Positions 1 through 7,429 of a stretch of 20,001 nt of DNA are shown here, in pieces. The notes under the pieces were generated by a model. The model searched no databases. It saw nothing but the letters and a program-made list of their open reading frames with translations, and was not told the DNA's origin. This stretch comes from JAURFX01 sp038125265 (GTDB lineage Bacteria; Pseudomonadota; Gammaproteobacteria; Steroidobacterales; Rariloculaceae), in NCBI GenBank assembly GCA_038125265.1, contig JAYPDM010000020.1:1-20001 (forward strand). The letters are read 5' to 3'. A program made the position numbers and the translations under genes. The stretch's first letter is position 1. Each line of letters begins with the position of its first letter.

Positions 1-468
1 ATGATCGAGAAATTAAGAAATAATGGCATTGACATTGAATTTTTAACCTTGCATGTAGGGTTTGGAACCTTTACACCGATAAAGACTCAAAATATTTCTG
101 ACCATAAAATGCATGAGGAGTACGTTCATGTATCAGAGCATTTATGCAATAAAATTATTGCAACTAAAAAGAAAGGGGGTAGAGTGATTGCTGTCGGAAC
201 GACCACCACTCGCGCGCTGGAGTCATGCCACCAAGGCAAAAATCTTGAGCCTAAAAAGGGATATACAAATTTATATATTTGTCCAGGATTTAAATTTAAT
301 GTCGTTGATGCCATGATCACAAACTTCCATCAACCGAAATCATCACTGATGGTTATGATAGCTGCGTTTATTGGTACTGAGGCAGTAAAAAAAATATATC
401 AATCAGCTATAAACAATAGGTATAGATTCTTAAGCTACGGCGATGTAACGCTTTTAGAGAGGTCATAA
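1..468 (+). CDS. queA: S-adenosylmethionine:tRNA ribosyltransferase-isomerase (QueA), C-terminal part
   Basis: QueA transfers and isomerises the ribosyl group of SAM onto preQ1 in tRNA, giving epoxyqueuosine at wobble position 34. Only the last 155 residues are present; the family is about 350 residues, so the window begins inside the gene and the ATG at base 1 is an internal methionine, not the start. Family blocks seen are TLHVGFGTF (about residues 17-25), the DHKMHEEY block (about 34-41), RVIAVGTTTTRALES (about 61-75), VVDAMITNFHQP (about 101-112) and the ending RYRFLSYGD. These align along their length with E. coli QueA recalled from memory. The stop codon touches the tgt start with no spacer, as expected for the classical queA-tgt pair that acts in one pathway. 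Identity is secure; the missing N-terminal half cannot be judged. Confidence 0.97.
   Translation: MIEKLRNNGIDIEFLTLHVGFGTFTPIKTQNISDHKMHEEYVHVSEHLCNKIIATKKKGGRVIAVGTTTTRALESCHQGKNLEPKKGYTNLYICPGFKFNVVDAMITNFHQPKSSLMVMIAAFIGTEAVKKIYQSAINNRYRFLSYGDVTLLERS
457..463 (+). promoter_or_regulatory. Shine-Dalgarno sequence of tgt
   Basis: The purine-rich GAGAGGT lies inside the end of queA, 5 nt before the tgt ATG. It fixes the tgt start and shows that the ribosome of this organism uses classical initiation inside operons, in contrast to several first genes that lack any such site. Confidence 0.6.
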
Positions 469-1572
469 ATGTTCGAGATTCTAAATCAAGAGGGTCACGC
501 ACGTTTAGGAAGGTTGGTCTGTCAGAGAGGCGTGATTAGAACGCCTGCCTTTATGCCCGTGGGCACCTATGGTTCAGTAAAATCAATGCTTCCCGATGAA
601 ATTAAGAGTTTGGGTGCGGACATCATTCTTACGAATGCCTATCATATGTATGAGCGTCCTGGCTTGAGTCTGATTAAAGAGCAAGGCGGCATGCACCGAT
701 TTATCGGCTGGGATGGTCCAATACTCATGGACTCTGGTGGTTATCAAGTATTTAGCCTCGATGGTTTAAATACGATAACTGAGGATGGCGTAAAGTTTAA
801 GTCTCCCATCAATGGATCCGAGATATTTTTATCTCCAGAAATTTCAATCAACTTTCAGGTTGACTGCGGGATCGATATCATCATGATTTTTGATGAGTGC
901 CCTCCCTATGGATGCGACAAGGCTTATCTCGAGAGTTCGACTGATTTATCCATAAGGTGGGCGCAAAGATCCTTTCACACATTTCAAAATAGAAATTCTG
1001 ATCATGCAAAAATATTTGGCATTGTTCAGGGCGGCGAGTATCCGGATCTCCGGCTAAAGTCATTAGAAGCCCTGTTAGAGATGAACTTTGATGGTCTGGC
1101 TATCGGCGGTTTGGCTGTCGGAGAGCCAGAGGAGCTTAGGCTGAAGGTTATTAATGACCTGAATCCTTATCTACCGTCTGGTAAGCCTAGGTATTTAATG
1201 GGCGTAGGCACACCAGTGGATCTTCTTAATAGCATTGCACAAGGAATTGATATGTTTGATTGCGTCATACCAACCAGACACGCTCGGACCGGACAATTAT
1301 TCACAAACCATGGTCCTATAAACATAAGAAATGCCCAATACAAAAATAGCAATAAGCCGATCGATGAGAATTGCGGGTGCGTCACTTGTCAAAAATTTTC
1401 TCTGTCCTACTTACATCACTTAGATAAATGCAAGGAAATCCTTGGTGTAAGACTCAATACGATACATAACCTTTACTTCTATTTAAATCTTATGGAAACA
1501 GCTCGGGAGCAGCTAAGAGTGAATAATTTTCAACAATTTAAGCAGGAATTTATAGCTAATTACATGCTATAA
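469..1572 (+). CDS. tgt: tRNA-guanine transglycosylase
   Basis: Tgt exchanges guanine 34 of GUN-anticodon tRNAs for preQ1, the step just before QueA. The 367-residue product is close to the usual 375. The TIM-barrel substrate pocket has LMDSGGYQVFSL with the catalytic Asp at 88. The nucleophilic Asp is 264 in DMFDCVIPTR, followed by HARTGQLFT. The structural zinc site is complete: Cys302, Cys304, Cys307 and His333. The GGLAVGE loop (about residues 213-219) for base recognition is present. The ATG follows the queA stop directly and has a Shine-Dalgarno sequence just upstream, so the two genes are surely co-transcribed. No abnormal residue was noticed. This is the bacterial homodimeric enzyme rather than an archaeal-type homologue, because no extra C-terminal domains follow the zinc site. 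Confidence 0.98.
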   Translation: MFEILNQEGHARLGRLVCQRGVIRTPAFMPVGTYGSVKSMLPDEIKSLGADIILTNAYHMYERPGLSLIKEQGGMHRFIGWDGPILMDSGGYQVFSLDGLNTITEDGVKFKSPINGSEIFLSPEISINFQVDCGIDIIMIFDECPPYGCDKAYLESSTDLSIRWAQRSFHTFQNRNSDHAKIFGIVQGGEYPDLRLKSLEALLEMNFDGLAIGGLAVGEPEELRLKVINDLNPYLPSGKPRYLMGVGTPVDLLNSIAQGIDMFDCVIPTRHARTGQLFTNHGPINIRNAQYKNSNKPIDENCGCVTCQKFSLSYLHHLDKCKEILGVRLNTIHNLYFYLNLMETAREQLRVNNFQQFKQEFIANYML

Positions 1573-1595
1573 ACTGTTTAATGTGATGGTAGCTG

Positions 1596-1604
1596 TGTCA
1601 TAAT
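1596..1604 (+). promoter_or_regulatory. Extended -10 promoter element before yajC
   Basis: TGTCATAAT is an extended -10 element (TGn plus a five-of-six match to TATAAT). It ends 6 nt before the ATG at 1611 and touches the ATG at 1605. No Shine-Dalgarno sequence precedes either ATG. A start site about 7 nt downstream would fall at the second ATG and give a leaderless yajC-secD-secF mRNA. No convincing -35 box is seen (TTTAAT at 1577-1582, spacer 16, is weak), which is tolerable for an extended -10. Inferred from sequence only. Confidence 0.45.
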
Positions 1605-1610
1605 ATGCCG

Positions 1611-1961
1611 ATGTTTTTAGACAAGATAATAGATGTATTGATTCCGCCAGCTTTTGCCCAGGCTGCGCCTGAGCAACCAAGCGTCGTTGCAAGCTTTCTT
1701 CCTTTAATCGTCATATTTGCGATCTTTTATTTTCTATTAATACGTCCACAACAAAAAAAACAAAAAGAACATCAGGAAATGGTTGATGCCCTAGAGGTTG
1801 GAGCTGAGGTCGTTACTGCGGGCGGAGTGATTGGTGTGATTCATTTAATCAGTGATGATTGGATCCATCTAGAAATTGCTGAAGGCACAGTGATTAAAGT
1901 GCAAAGAGGAACGATTGGCACATTAATGCCAAAAGGAACCTATAAAAATCTAAAATCATAG
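1611..1961 (+). CDS. yajC: Sec translocon accessory protein YajC
   Basis: YajC is a small inner-membrane partner of SecD and SecF in the complex that assists SecYEG-dependent export. The protein has a short hydrophobic N-terminus, one strong membrane segment (about residues 28-45 from the second ATG, rich in Leu, Ile and Phe), then the family signature IRPQQKKQKEHQEM and a cytoplasmic beta domain with GAEVVTAGGVIGVI, ending in GTLMPKGTYKNLKS. Starting at 1611 gives 116 residues; the ATG at 1605 gives 118. The second is preferred because an extended -10 element abuts the first ATG, though the two cannot be separated by sequence alone. E. coli YajC has 110 residues. The gene is followed after 7 nt by secD, the standard yajC-secD-secF operon. 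Confidence 0.95.
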   Translation: MFLDKIIDVLIPPAFAQAAPEQPSVVASFLPLIVIFAIFYFLLIRPQQKKQKEHQEMVDALEVGAEVVTAGGVIGVIHLISDDWIHLEIAEGTVIKVQRGTIGTLMPKGTYKNLKS

Positions 1962-1968
1962 ATTGCAT

Positions 1969-3825
1969 ATGAATAAAATTGCCCTTTGGAAAACCTTGAT
2001 CATCCTATTTGTAATGCTGATAGGTTTTCTGTATGCACTGCCAAATATTTTTGGAGATGACCCAGCATTACAGATAACGCGTGAAGATGGTACACCAGTC
2101 CTCACCGCTACTATTGAACAAGCCGAAGAAATACTGAACCAAAATGAAATTAATTTTAATACAATTGATTTTCAAGGAAATGCATTAATTATTCGCCTGA
2201 GTAATACTGATGATCAACAGTCCGCAAGCGCACTCTTGCGTGAATCTCTTAATCAGCATGTTGTTGCACTTACTCTTGCATCAAGAGCGCCAAGAGCAAT
2301 CCAAAATTTAGGCTTTAGACCTATGAGTCTTGGGTTGGATCTTAGGGGGGGAGTTTACTTCTTGTATCAGGTGGACCTCGCATCGGCGACACAACAATAC
2401 TTGGATAGCTATCAAGCCTCAATCAGTCAGGCATTTAGGTCTGAGGGCATACCAGTCAGCGTCCAAAGAAATATAGATAACATAATTTTCAGCTTTGACA
2501 ATGAAGAATCGATTATTCAAGCAGAGGAATTACTCTTTCGTCTAGACCCATTACTTGATGTAACTGCGGCCCAATCAGCGCAAGGATTCCAATTGAATGT
2601 TGCTTTGTCAAACATACAAATCACCCAAAGACAAAACATCGCCTTGCAGCAAAATATCCTGACATTAAGAAATCGTGTCAATGAATTGGGTGTTGCAGAG
2701 CCTGTCGTTCAAAGACAAGGATTAGATAGAATACTAGTGCAATTACCAGGTATTCAGGATCCATCTCAAGCCGAGCGAATTTTAGGGTCCACTGCAACCA
2801 TTGAATTTAGATTGGTAGATTTTGAAAATGACCCCTTTGAGGCAGATCGGACTAATCGACCCCCGTTAAACTCTATTCTTAGATATGATCGAACTGGATT
2901 TCCAGAACTTTTAAGACGAGAGGTCATTGTATCTGGAAGTGAACTGACAGATGCTACGTTCATGTACTCTCAGGGACAGCCGGCGGTATCGATCAGACTT
3001 AACGCCCAAGGTGCAGCAAGGATGCTCGATGCAACGCAAGCAAATTTAAATCGTCCTATGGCAGTTTTATTTATTGAGGATAGCCCGGAGCTAGTTGAGG
3101 TTGATGGAGCGACTGAATTGATCTCAAATCGGACAGAGACAGTCATAAATAAGGCTACCATTAGGGGAGTTTTCTCAAATAGCTTCCAAATTACTGGAGT
3201 TACCCCGTTTGAAGGTCAAGACTTAGCGCTTCTGCTAAGATCAGGATCCTTAGCAACCCCCATAGTCAAAGTTGAAGAGAGAACTATCGGCCCAAGCTTA
3301 GGTCAAGATAATATTGATCGTGGAAGGTTGGCGGTCGTTGTCGGTTTAATTGCTGTGATGCTATTCATGATTTTGTATTATCGTGCTTTTGGAATCATCG
3401 CTAATGTCGCACTGATTTCAAATGTAGTTTTGATTGTTGGGACACTCTCTTTTTTGCAGGCATCACTGACGCTCCCTGGTATAGCTGGAATAGTATTGAC
3501 CATTGGTATGGCAGTTGATGCAAATGTACTTATTTTTGAAAGAATTAGGGAAGAGCTTAGAAATGGCGTTACCCCACTTGCAAGCATCAAGGCGGGCTAT
3601 GAGAAGGCACTATCCACGATTGCTGATGCCAATATCACAACTTTTATTGCCGCCATAGTTCTCTTTACTTTTGGGACGGGCCCTATTAAAGGTTTTGCCA
3701 TAACCCTTGCTATAGGCATCGCGACTTCGATGTTTACCTCCATTATGGTCTCAAGGCTTCTAGTGAATTTATTTTTTGAAAGAAAAGCAAGGCTTCAAAG
3801 CCTTCCTATAGGAATCAAGGTCTAG
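1969..3825 (+). CDS. secD: Protein translocase subunit SecD
   Basis: SecD works with SecF in the inner membrane and uses the proton gradient to pull preproteins out on the periplasmic side. The 618-residue product matches the usual 615 or so. There is one N-terminal membrane segment (about residues 7-26), then the LDLRGG motif at about 123-128, a large periplasmic region including the head, and five C-terminal membrane segments from about residue 453. The diagnostic block beginning AGIVLTIGMAVDANV at residue 506 continues into LIFERIREE and includes Asp517, the conserved intramembrane Asp involved in proton use. ATG 1969 was chosen; an in-frame TTG at 1963 would add only two residues and has no support. 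No Shine-Dalgarno sequence is apparent, so translation may be coupled to yajC. The gene ends 2 nt before the secF ATG. Confidence 0.98.
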   Translation: MNKIALWKTLIILFVMLIGFLYALPNIFGDDPALQITREDGTPVLTATIEQAEEILNQNEINFNTIDFQGNALIIRLSNTDDQQSASALLRESLNQHVVALTLASRAPRAIQNLGFRPMSLGLDLRGGVYFLYQVDLASATQQYLDSYQASISQAFRSEGIPVSVQRNIDNIIFSFDNEESIIQAEELLFRLDPLLDVTAAQSAQGFQLNVALSNIQITQRQNIALQQNILTLRNRVNELGVAEPVVQRQGLDRILVQLPGIQDPSQAERILGSTATIEFRLVDFENDPFEADRTNRPPLNSILRYDRTGFPELLRREVIVSGSELTDATFMYSQGQPAVSIRLNAQGAARMLDATQANLNRPMAVLFIEDSPELVEVDGATELISNRTETVINKATIRGVFSNSFQITGVTPFEGQDLALLLRSGSLATPIVKVEERTIGPSLGQDNIDRGRLAVVVGLIAVMLFMILYYRAFGIIANVALISNVVLIVGTLSFLQASLTLPGIAGIVLTIGMAVDANVLIFERIREELRNGVTPLASIKAGYEKALSTIADANITTFIAAIVLFTFGTGPIKGFAITLAIGIATSMFTSIMVSRLLVNLFFERKARLQSLPIGIKV

Positions 3826-3827
3826 TC

Positions 3828-4748
3828 ATGAATATTAATAAAGTCATTAACTTCATGTCATACCAAAAACCTGCAGTAGCTATATCTTTGATTTTGATTG
3901 TGACTTCATTTTTTATGGTCTTTTCTAGAGGTTTAAACTTTGGGATAGATTTTACTGGTGGAATTATTATTGAGGCTGAATTTGAGCAGGAATCTAATTT
4001 ACAAGATATTAGGGACCTGCTTGATGCAAATGAATTTCAAAATGCTTTGGTGCAAAACTTTGGATCCCCCAATGATGTGCTTATCAGGTTAGAGCCTCAA
4101 GAAAACATGGATGGTGGCGCCGTCAGGGATCAGATATTGTCACTTCTCACAAGCATCGATTCTTCGGCAGAGCTTCTTAGGATTGAATTTGTAGGACCCC
4201 AGGTAGGCCAAGACCTTACTGAACAGGGATCGCTGGCGATGCTGTTTGCTTTGATCATGATATTCATCTATGTCACATTCAGGTTTAAGTGGAAGTTTGC
4301 GTTAGGCGCACTGACTGCACTGGTACATGATGTAATTATTTTGATAGGTTTTTTTGCACTTTTTCAGCGTAATTTTGACCTAACGATTCTCGCAGCTGTT
4401 CTTGCTACGATTGGCTATTCATTAAACGACACGATTGTCGTTTATGATCGTATCAGAGAGAACTTCAGAGTCATGCGAGGCGAGGCTCCATTAGCCATTA
4501 CCAATCAATCAATCACTCAAATGCTGGGCAGAACGATTATCACTTCGGGAACGACACTGCTCGTATTGCTTGCCTTGTTTTTTTTAGGGGGAGAGACGGT
4601 CTCTGGTTTTGCGCTGGCACTGATCGTGGGTATCTTCGTCGGAACTTATTCGTCGATATTTATAGCATGTGCACTGGTACTATCTCTCAGGATCTCTAAT
4701 GAAGACTTTATGGAGAGAAAAGTCGAAGAAATAGACGACCTTCCTTAG
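3828..4748 (+). CDS. secF: Protein translocase subunit SecF
   Basis: SecF is the partner of SecD in the proton-driven export motor. The 306-residue product (E. coli about 323) has membrane segment 1 at about 15-33, the conserved GIDFTGG at 39-45, a small periplasmic domain, FVGPQVGQDL at 121-130, and five further membrane segments. ATIGYSLNDTIVVYDRIREN (193-212) is the SecF equivalent of the SecD transmembrane motif. AAGG at 3817-3820, 7 nt before the ATG, is a fair ribosome binding site inside the end of secD. SecD and SecF are separate proteins here, as in most Gammaproteobacteria, not the fused form found in some Firmicutes. The stop lies only 3 nt from the end of convergent suhB, leaving no room for a private terminator. 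Confidence 0.98.
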   Translation: MNINKVINFMSYQKPAVAISLILIVTSFFMVFSRGLNFGIDFTGGIIIEAEFEQESNLQDIRDLLDANEFQNALVQNFGSPNDVLIRLEPQENMDGGAVRDQILSLLTSIDSSAELLRIEFVGPQVGQDLTEQGSLAMLFALIMIFIYVTFRFKWKFALGALTALVHDVIILIGFFALFQRNFDLTILAAVLATIGYSLNDTIVVYDRIRENFRVMRGEAPLAITNQSITQMLGRTIITSGTTLLVLLALFFLGGETVSGFALALIVGIFVGTYSSIFIACALVLSLRISNEDFMERKVEEIDDLP

Positions 4749-4751
4749 CTT

Positions 4752-5522
4752 TTATTGGATTAAGCTTAATAGCTGGAGATGAATTTTAGGGTTTCCAGCA
4801 ATTACCTCACCTTCGAAAAATTTATTACCACCCGAAAAATCTGAGATCATACCCCCAGCTTCTTCAATAAGTAGTGATCCCGCCGACACGTCCCATGGCT
4901 TGAGACCTTTTTCCCAAAAGGCATCGATCCTGCCGCAAGCAACGTAAGCAAGATCAAGTGCCGCAGACCCACTAATTCTAATACCTGAAACATTTGTCAT
5001 CAGACTCTCTAGGCGTTTTAACTGTGCTTTATTGGTTTCATCCTCTCTTTGACAGTGCGCAGCCATATTGATCAGAGCTTTTGTTAACTTTAATGTTTTG
5101 CTTACACGAATTTTTGAGTTATTTAGTTTTGCGCCATTTCCTCTTGATGCAGTAAAGAGCTCTTGTCTGAGTGGATCAAAGATAACTCCATGCTGCATTT
5201 GACCCTTGTGCTGTATTCCAATTGATATTGAGAAATGAGGGAATCCATGCAAAAAATTATTAGTCCCATCAAGGGGATCAATAATCCAAACAGTCTCATC
5301 CTCTCCCTCATGGCCAAGCTCTTCAGAATAAATTGCATGTGAGGGATAGTGTTTTCTTATGATGTCAGTGATTACCTCTTCTGACTGAAGATCAACATTT
5401 GTGACAAAGTCATTGAGCTCTTTTTCTCTTACCTTGACAGAATCCAGACGATGCAATGACCTTAACATTACAATCGCTGCCTCCCTACAGGCTTTAACGG
5501 CTATGTTTAGCATCCCTTCCAT
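4752..5522 (-). CDS. suhB: Inositol-1-monophosphatase family protein SuhB
   Basis: SuhB is a magnesium-dependent inositol monophosphatase homologue; in E. coli its important role is as an antitermination and ribosome-biogenesis factor on rRNA operons. The 256-residue product has the full metal-binding set: Glu67-Glu68 in SEELGHEG, DPLDGTNNF with Asp82 and Asp85, and WDVSAG with Asp211 followed by an EEAGG block. GSAALDLAYVACGRIDAFWE (185-204) is the substrate-pocket region. The start MEGMLNIAVKA lines up with the E. coli MHPMLNIAVRA start recalled from memory, supporting ATG 5522 over the internal ATG three codons later. It faces trmJ across 51 bp, an arrangement also found in E. coli and Pseudomonas. 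No Shine-Dalgarno sequence precedes it, and a GATAAT element sits 8 nt upstream of the ATG. Confidence 0.96.
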   Translation of the reverse strand: MEGMLNIAVKACREAAIVMLRSLHRLDSVKVREKELNDFVTNVDLQSEEVITDIIRKHYPSHAIYSEELGHEGEDETVWIIDPLDGTNNFLHGFPHFSISIGIQHKGQMQHGVIFDPLRQELFTASRGNGAKLNNSKIRVSKTLKLTKALINMAAHCQREDETNKAQLKRLESLMTNVSGIRISGSAALDLAYVACGRIDAFWEKGLKPWDVSAGSLLIEEAGGMISDFSGGNKFFEGEVIAGNPKIHLQLLSLIQ

Positions 5523-5530
5523 AGTGCATG

Positions 5531-5536
5531 ATTATC
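5531..5536 (-). promoter_or_regulatory. -10 element of suhB promoter, leaderless spacing
   Basis: On the minus strand GATAAT (five of six to TATAAT) ends 8 nt before the suhB ATG, so transcription would begin within 1-2 nt of the start codon. The -35 region is weak (TGTACT, spacer 17). No Shine-Dalgarno sequence lies between. The element shares the 51-bp divergent region with the trmJ promoter. Confidence 0.4.
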
Positions 5537-5560
5537 CGTTTTTTTAAATTATGAGTACAG

Positions 5561-5566
5561 TATAAT
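5561..5566 (+). promoter_or_regulatory. Consensus -10 element of trmJ promoter, leaderless spacing
   Basis: A perfect TATAAT ends 7 nt before the trmJ ATG, placing the predicted start site at about 5573-5574, on or next to the A of the start codon. The -35 region is a T-rich tract (about 5538-5544) without a good match. There is no Shine-Dalgarno sequence. This would be the promoter for the long trmJ-to-der gene run. Confidence 0.55.
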
Positions 5567-5573
5567 TTTTGAC

Positions 5574-6275
5574 ATGCAAAACATAAGGATAGTCCTAGAT
5601 CAAACATCACACGGTGGTAACATAGGTGCTGTAGCAAGAGCGATGAAGAATATGGATCTTTATCATCTGTATTTAGTCAACCCTAAAGACTATCCTTCCG
5701 AAGACGCAACAGCACGATCTTCCGGTGCCGATGATATTCTTAATAATGCACAAATATTCTCATCCCTCAAGGATGCTGTAGCTGATTGTCAATATGTCAT
5801 TGGTGCAAGCGCAAGGGCACGAGAACTCTCTCTCCCTACCATTACCCCAAGAGAATTTGCCAATGATACGCTTGCTCTCATGAACATTAATATTGCATGC
5901 GTATTTGGAAATGAGCGCATTGGCCTTGAAAATCGTCAGTTGGCCTTATGCAATAAGCAATTAATTATTCCCACTCAAGAAAAATTTTCTTCTTTAAATT
6001 TAGCGATGGCAGTTCAGATAGTTTGTTATGAGCTTTATACGGCGCACCAGTCTGGCCAGAAGCATGCCATAACTGCAAAGGTTGATAGCGCAACATCAGG
6101 AGAAAAGGAAAGTTTGATAGACTTTATTGAAGAATTAGCTACTGAGGTTAAGTTTTCTAATCCAGATCAACCGAAAAAGTTGAGTGTTCGCATAAGACAA
6201 ATCGTATCGAAGTCTAATTTCACCTCAAGTGAGGTAAGTTTGATCAGAGGATTTTTAAAGAATTTAAAAAAATGA
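5574..6275 (+). CDS. trmJ: tRNA (cytidine/uridine-2'-O-)-methyltransferase TrmJ
   Basis: TrmJ 2'-O-methylates nucleotide 32 in the anticodon loop of several tRNAs using SAM. The 233-residue SPOUT protein has the N-terminal NIRIVLDQTSHGGNIGAVAR block with catalytic Arg22, the knot-forming ACVFGNERIGLEN at about 108-120, and IPTQEKFSSLNLAMAVQIV at about 132-150. These are the three SpoU family motifs, followed by a shorter C-terminal tail than motifs 1-3. The start MQNIRIVL agrees with E. coli MLQNIRIVL, so the start right after the -10 element is probably correct. The last base of its coding run overlaps the next gene as ATGA, showing translational coupling to the cysteine desulfurase. The trmJ-isc linkage is conserved in Gammaproteobacteria. 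Confidence 0.96.
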   Translation: MQNIRIVLDQTSHGGNIGAVARAMKNMDLYHLYLVNPKDYPSEDATARSSGADDILNNAQIFSSLKDAVADCQYVIGASARARELSLPTITPREFANDTLALMNINIACVFGNERIGLENRQLALCNKQLIIPTQEKFSSLNLAMAVQIVCYELYTAHQSGQKHAITAKVDSATSGEKESLIDFIEELATEVKFSNPDQPKKLSVRIRQIVSKSNFTSSEVSLIRGFLKNLKK

Positions 6276-7429
6276 ACGAGTTATATCCATATTATTTTGA
6301 CTATGCTGCCAGCACACCGATGGACCCGCTGGTATTAGATGAAATGACTGTATTTTTAGAGTCTCCTGAATCAGTTGCAAATTTTTCCTCTTCCCATAGC
6401 TTGGCTTATGCAGTTCAATCTACTTTGAACGAGAAAGTGCAGCTGATTCAAAATAAATTGGATCTTGATGCTCATGAATTAATATTTACCTCTGGAGCAA
6501 CCGAATCACTGAACTATGTTTTAAGGGGATTTTCGAATAAATATCCAAACGCTAAGATCATTACTTCAAATCTAGAGCATAGCGTCACTTATAAAGTTCT
6601 AGATCAAATCCCCTTAAACAAGGTTTTTATTTCTAACAACTCAAATGCTGAAATTGACCTAAACGAACTAGAGGCATCATTGAAAGTAGCACCTTCATTG
6701 GTATCACTCATACATGTAAATAATGAAATTGGAACGATTAATGAATTAGATGAGGTTTCTTATTTGTGCAGAAAATATGATGCAAAACTGCATATTGATG
6801 CCTCACAGACATTAGGCAAAACACGCTTTGATCATCTATTTCAGCTCGCCGATTATATTACGGTTTCAGCGCATAAATTCTATGGACCTAAAGGTATTGG
6901 CATTTTATTTAAGAAAAAAGACGAATCATTGCCAAGCCTTATTATTGGATCTGAGCAATTTGGTCGGGCAGGGACATTACCGACGCATCAAATTGTAGGC
7001 TGCCTCAAGTCACTTAGCTTAATTATTGAAAATCCTTACGAAAAAAATTCCGATATGCATAAGGCCGAACAGCATCTCGAAAATGAAATCCTTGCATGCA
7101 ATGCTTTTATATTAAATGCAAAGAACGCTAATCGAGCAAGAAGCATATTAAGTATTACCATTCCTGGTGTCCATGCCCAGTCTTTACAGCAAATGATCAC
7201 CCCCTATATTGTCTCTGTAGGTTCCGCCTGTAATTCACTCTCTTCTGAGCCATCTAGAGTTTTAAAGGCAATTGGTTTAGGGGATGGGTTGGCCAACTCA
7301 ACCATTAGGATTAGTATTGGCCGTTTTACAAAAATTAAAGATATCGATCTGATGCTAGAAAAATTAATTCACTGCTCAAAAATGTTAAAAAAGATTTCTT
7401 CAGATGTACCCGATTGGTTTCTCAAATGA
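6272..7429 (+). CDS. IscS-like PLP-dependent cysteine desulfurase, divergent
   Basis: Class V aminotransferase-fold enzymes of this family remove sulfur from cysteine as a protein persulfide for Fe-S clusters and thiolated RNA. The 385-residue product has the expected residues: FTSGATES (72-79) for PLP phosphate binding, His103 stacking over PLP, Asp176, SAHKFYGPKG with the Schiff-base Lys202, and the catalytic Cys320 in SVGSACNSLSSEPSRVL, in a long IscS-type loop. Two departures stand out. The family's glycine-rich GGG-Q/H-E tract reads IIGSEQFG (224-231), and the C-terminus is about 20 residues shorter than E. coli IscS (404), removing part of the tail known to contact IscU. It sits at the isc position after trmJ but iscR is absent. 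Both ends overlap neighbours as ATGA. An IscS orthologue that has drifted, or a specialised paralogue, are both possible. Confidence 0.9.
   Translation: MNELYPYYFDYAASTPMDPLVLDEMTVFLESPESVANFSSSHSLAYAVQSTLNEKVQLIQNKLDLDAHELIFTSGATESLNYVLRGFSNKYPNAKIITSNLEHSVTYKVLDQIPLNKVFISNNSNAEIDLNELEASLKVAPSLVSLIHVNNEIGTINELDEVSYLCRKYDAKLHIDASQTLGKTRFDHLFQLADYITVSAHKFYGPKGIGILFKKKDESLPSLIIGSEQFGRAGTLPTHQIVGCLKSLSLIIENPYEKNSDMHKAEQHLENEILACNAFILNAKNANRARSILSITIPGVHAQSLQQMITPYIVSVGSACNSLSSEPSRVLKAIGLGDGLANSTIRISIGRFTKIKDIDLMLEKLIHCSKMLKKISSDVPDWFLK

Noticed and set aside
1..3. ATG at the first base as the start of a 155-residue gene
   Set aside because: Alignment with QueA shows that it lies in the middle of the protein; the gene is cut by the window edge and is not a short independent gene.
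1963..1968. TTG at 1963 as the secD start
   Set aside because: It adds only two residues, has no ribosome site, and the ATG at 1969 gives a normal SecD N-terminus.
3789..3804. Perfect hairpin AAGGCT-TCAA-AGCCTT near the secD end as a terminator
   Set aside because: It lies in coding sequence 20 nt before the secD stop, has only 6 bp of stem and no following T-run, and secF continues directly. A role in tuning secD-secF translation is possible but unsupported.
4759..4770. 12-bp palindrome ATTAAGCTTAAT at the secF-suhB junction as an operator or terminator
   Set aside because: It is inside the last suhB codons, AT-rich and without a T-run. Short palindromes of this kind occur by chance in AT-rich DNA.
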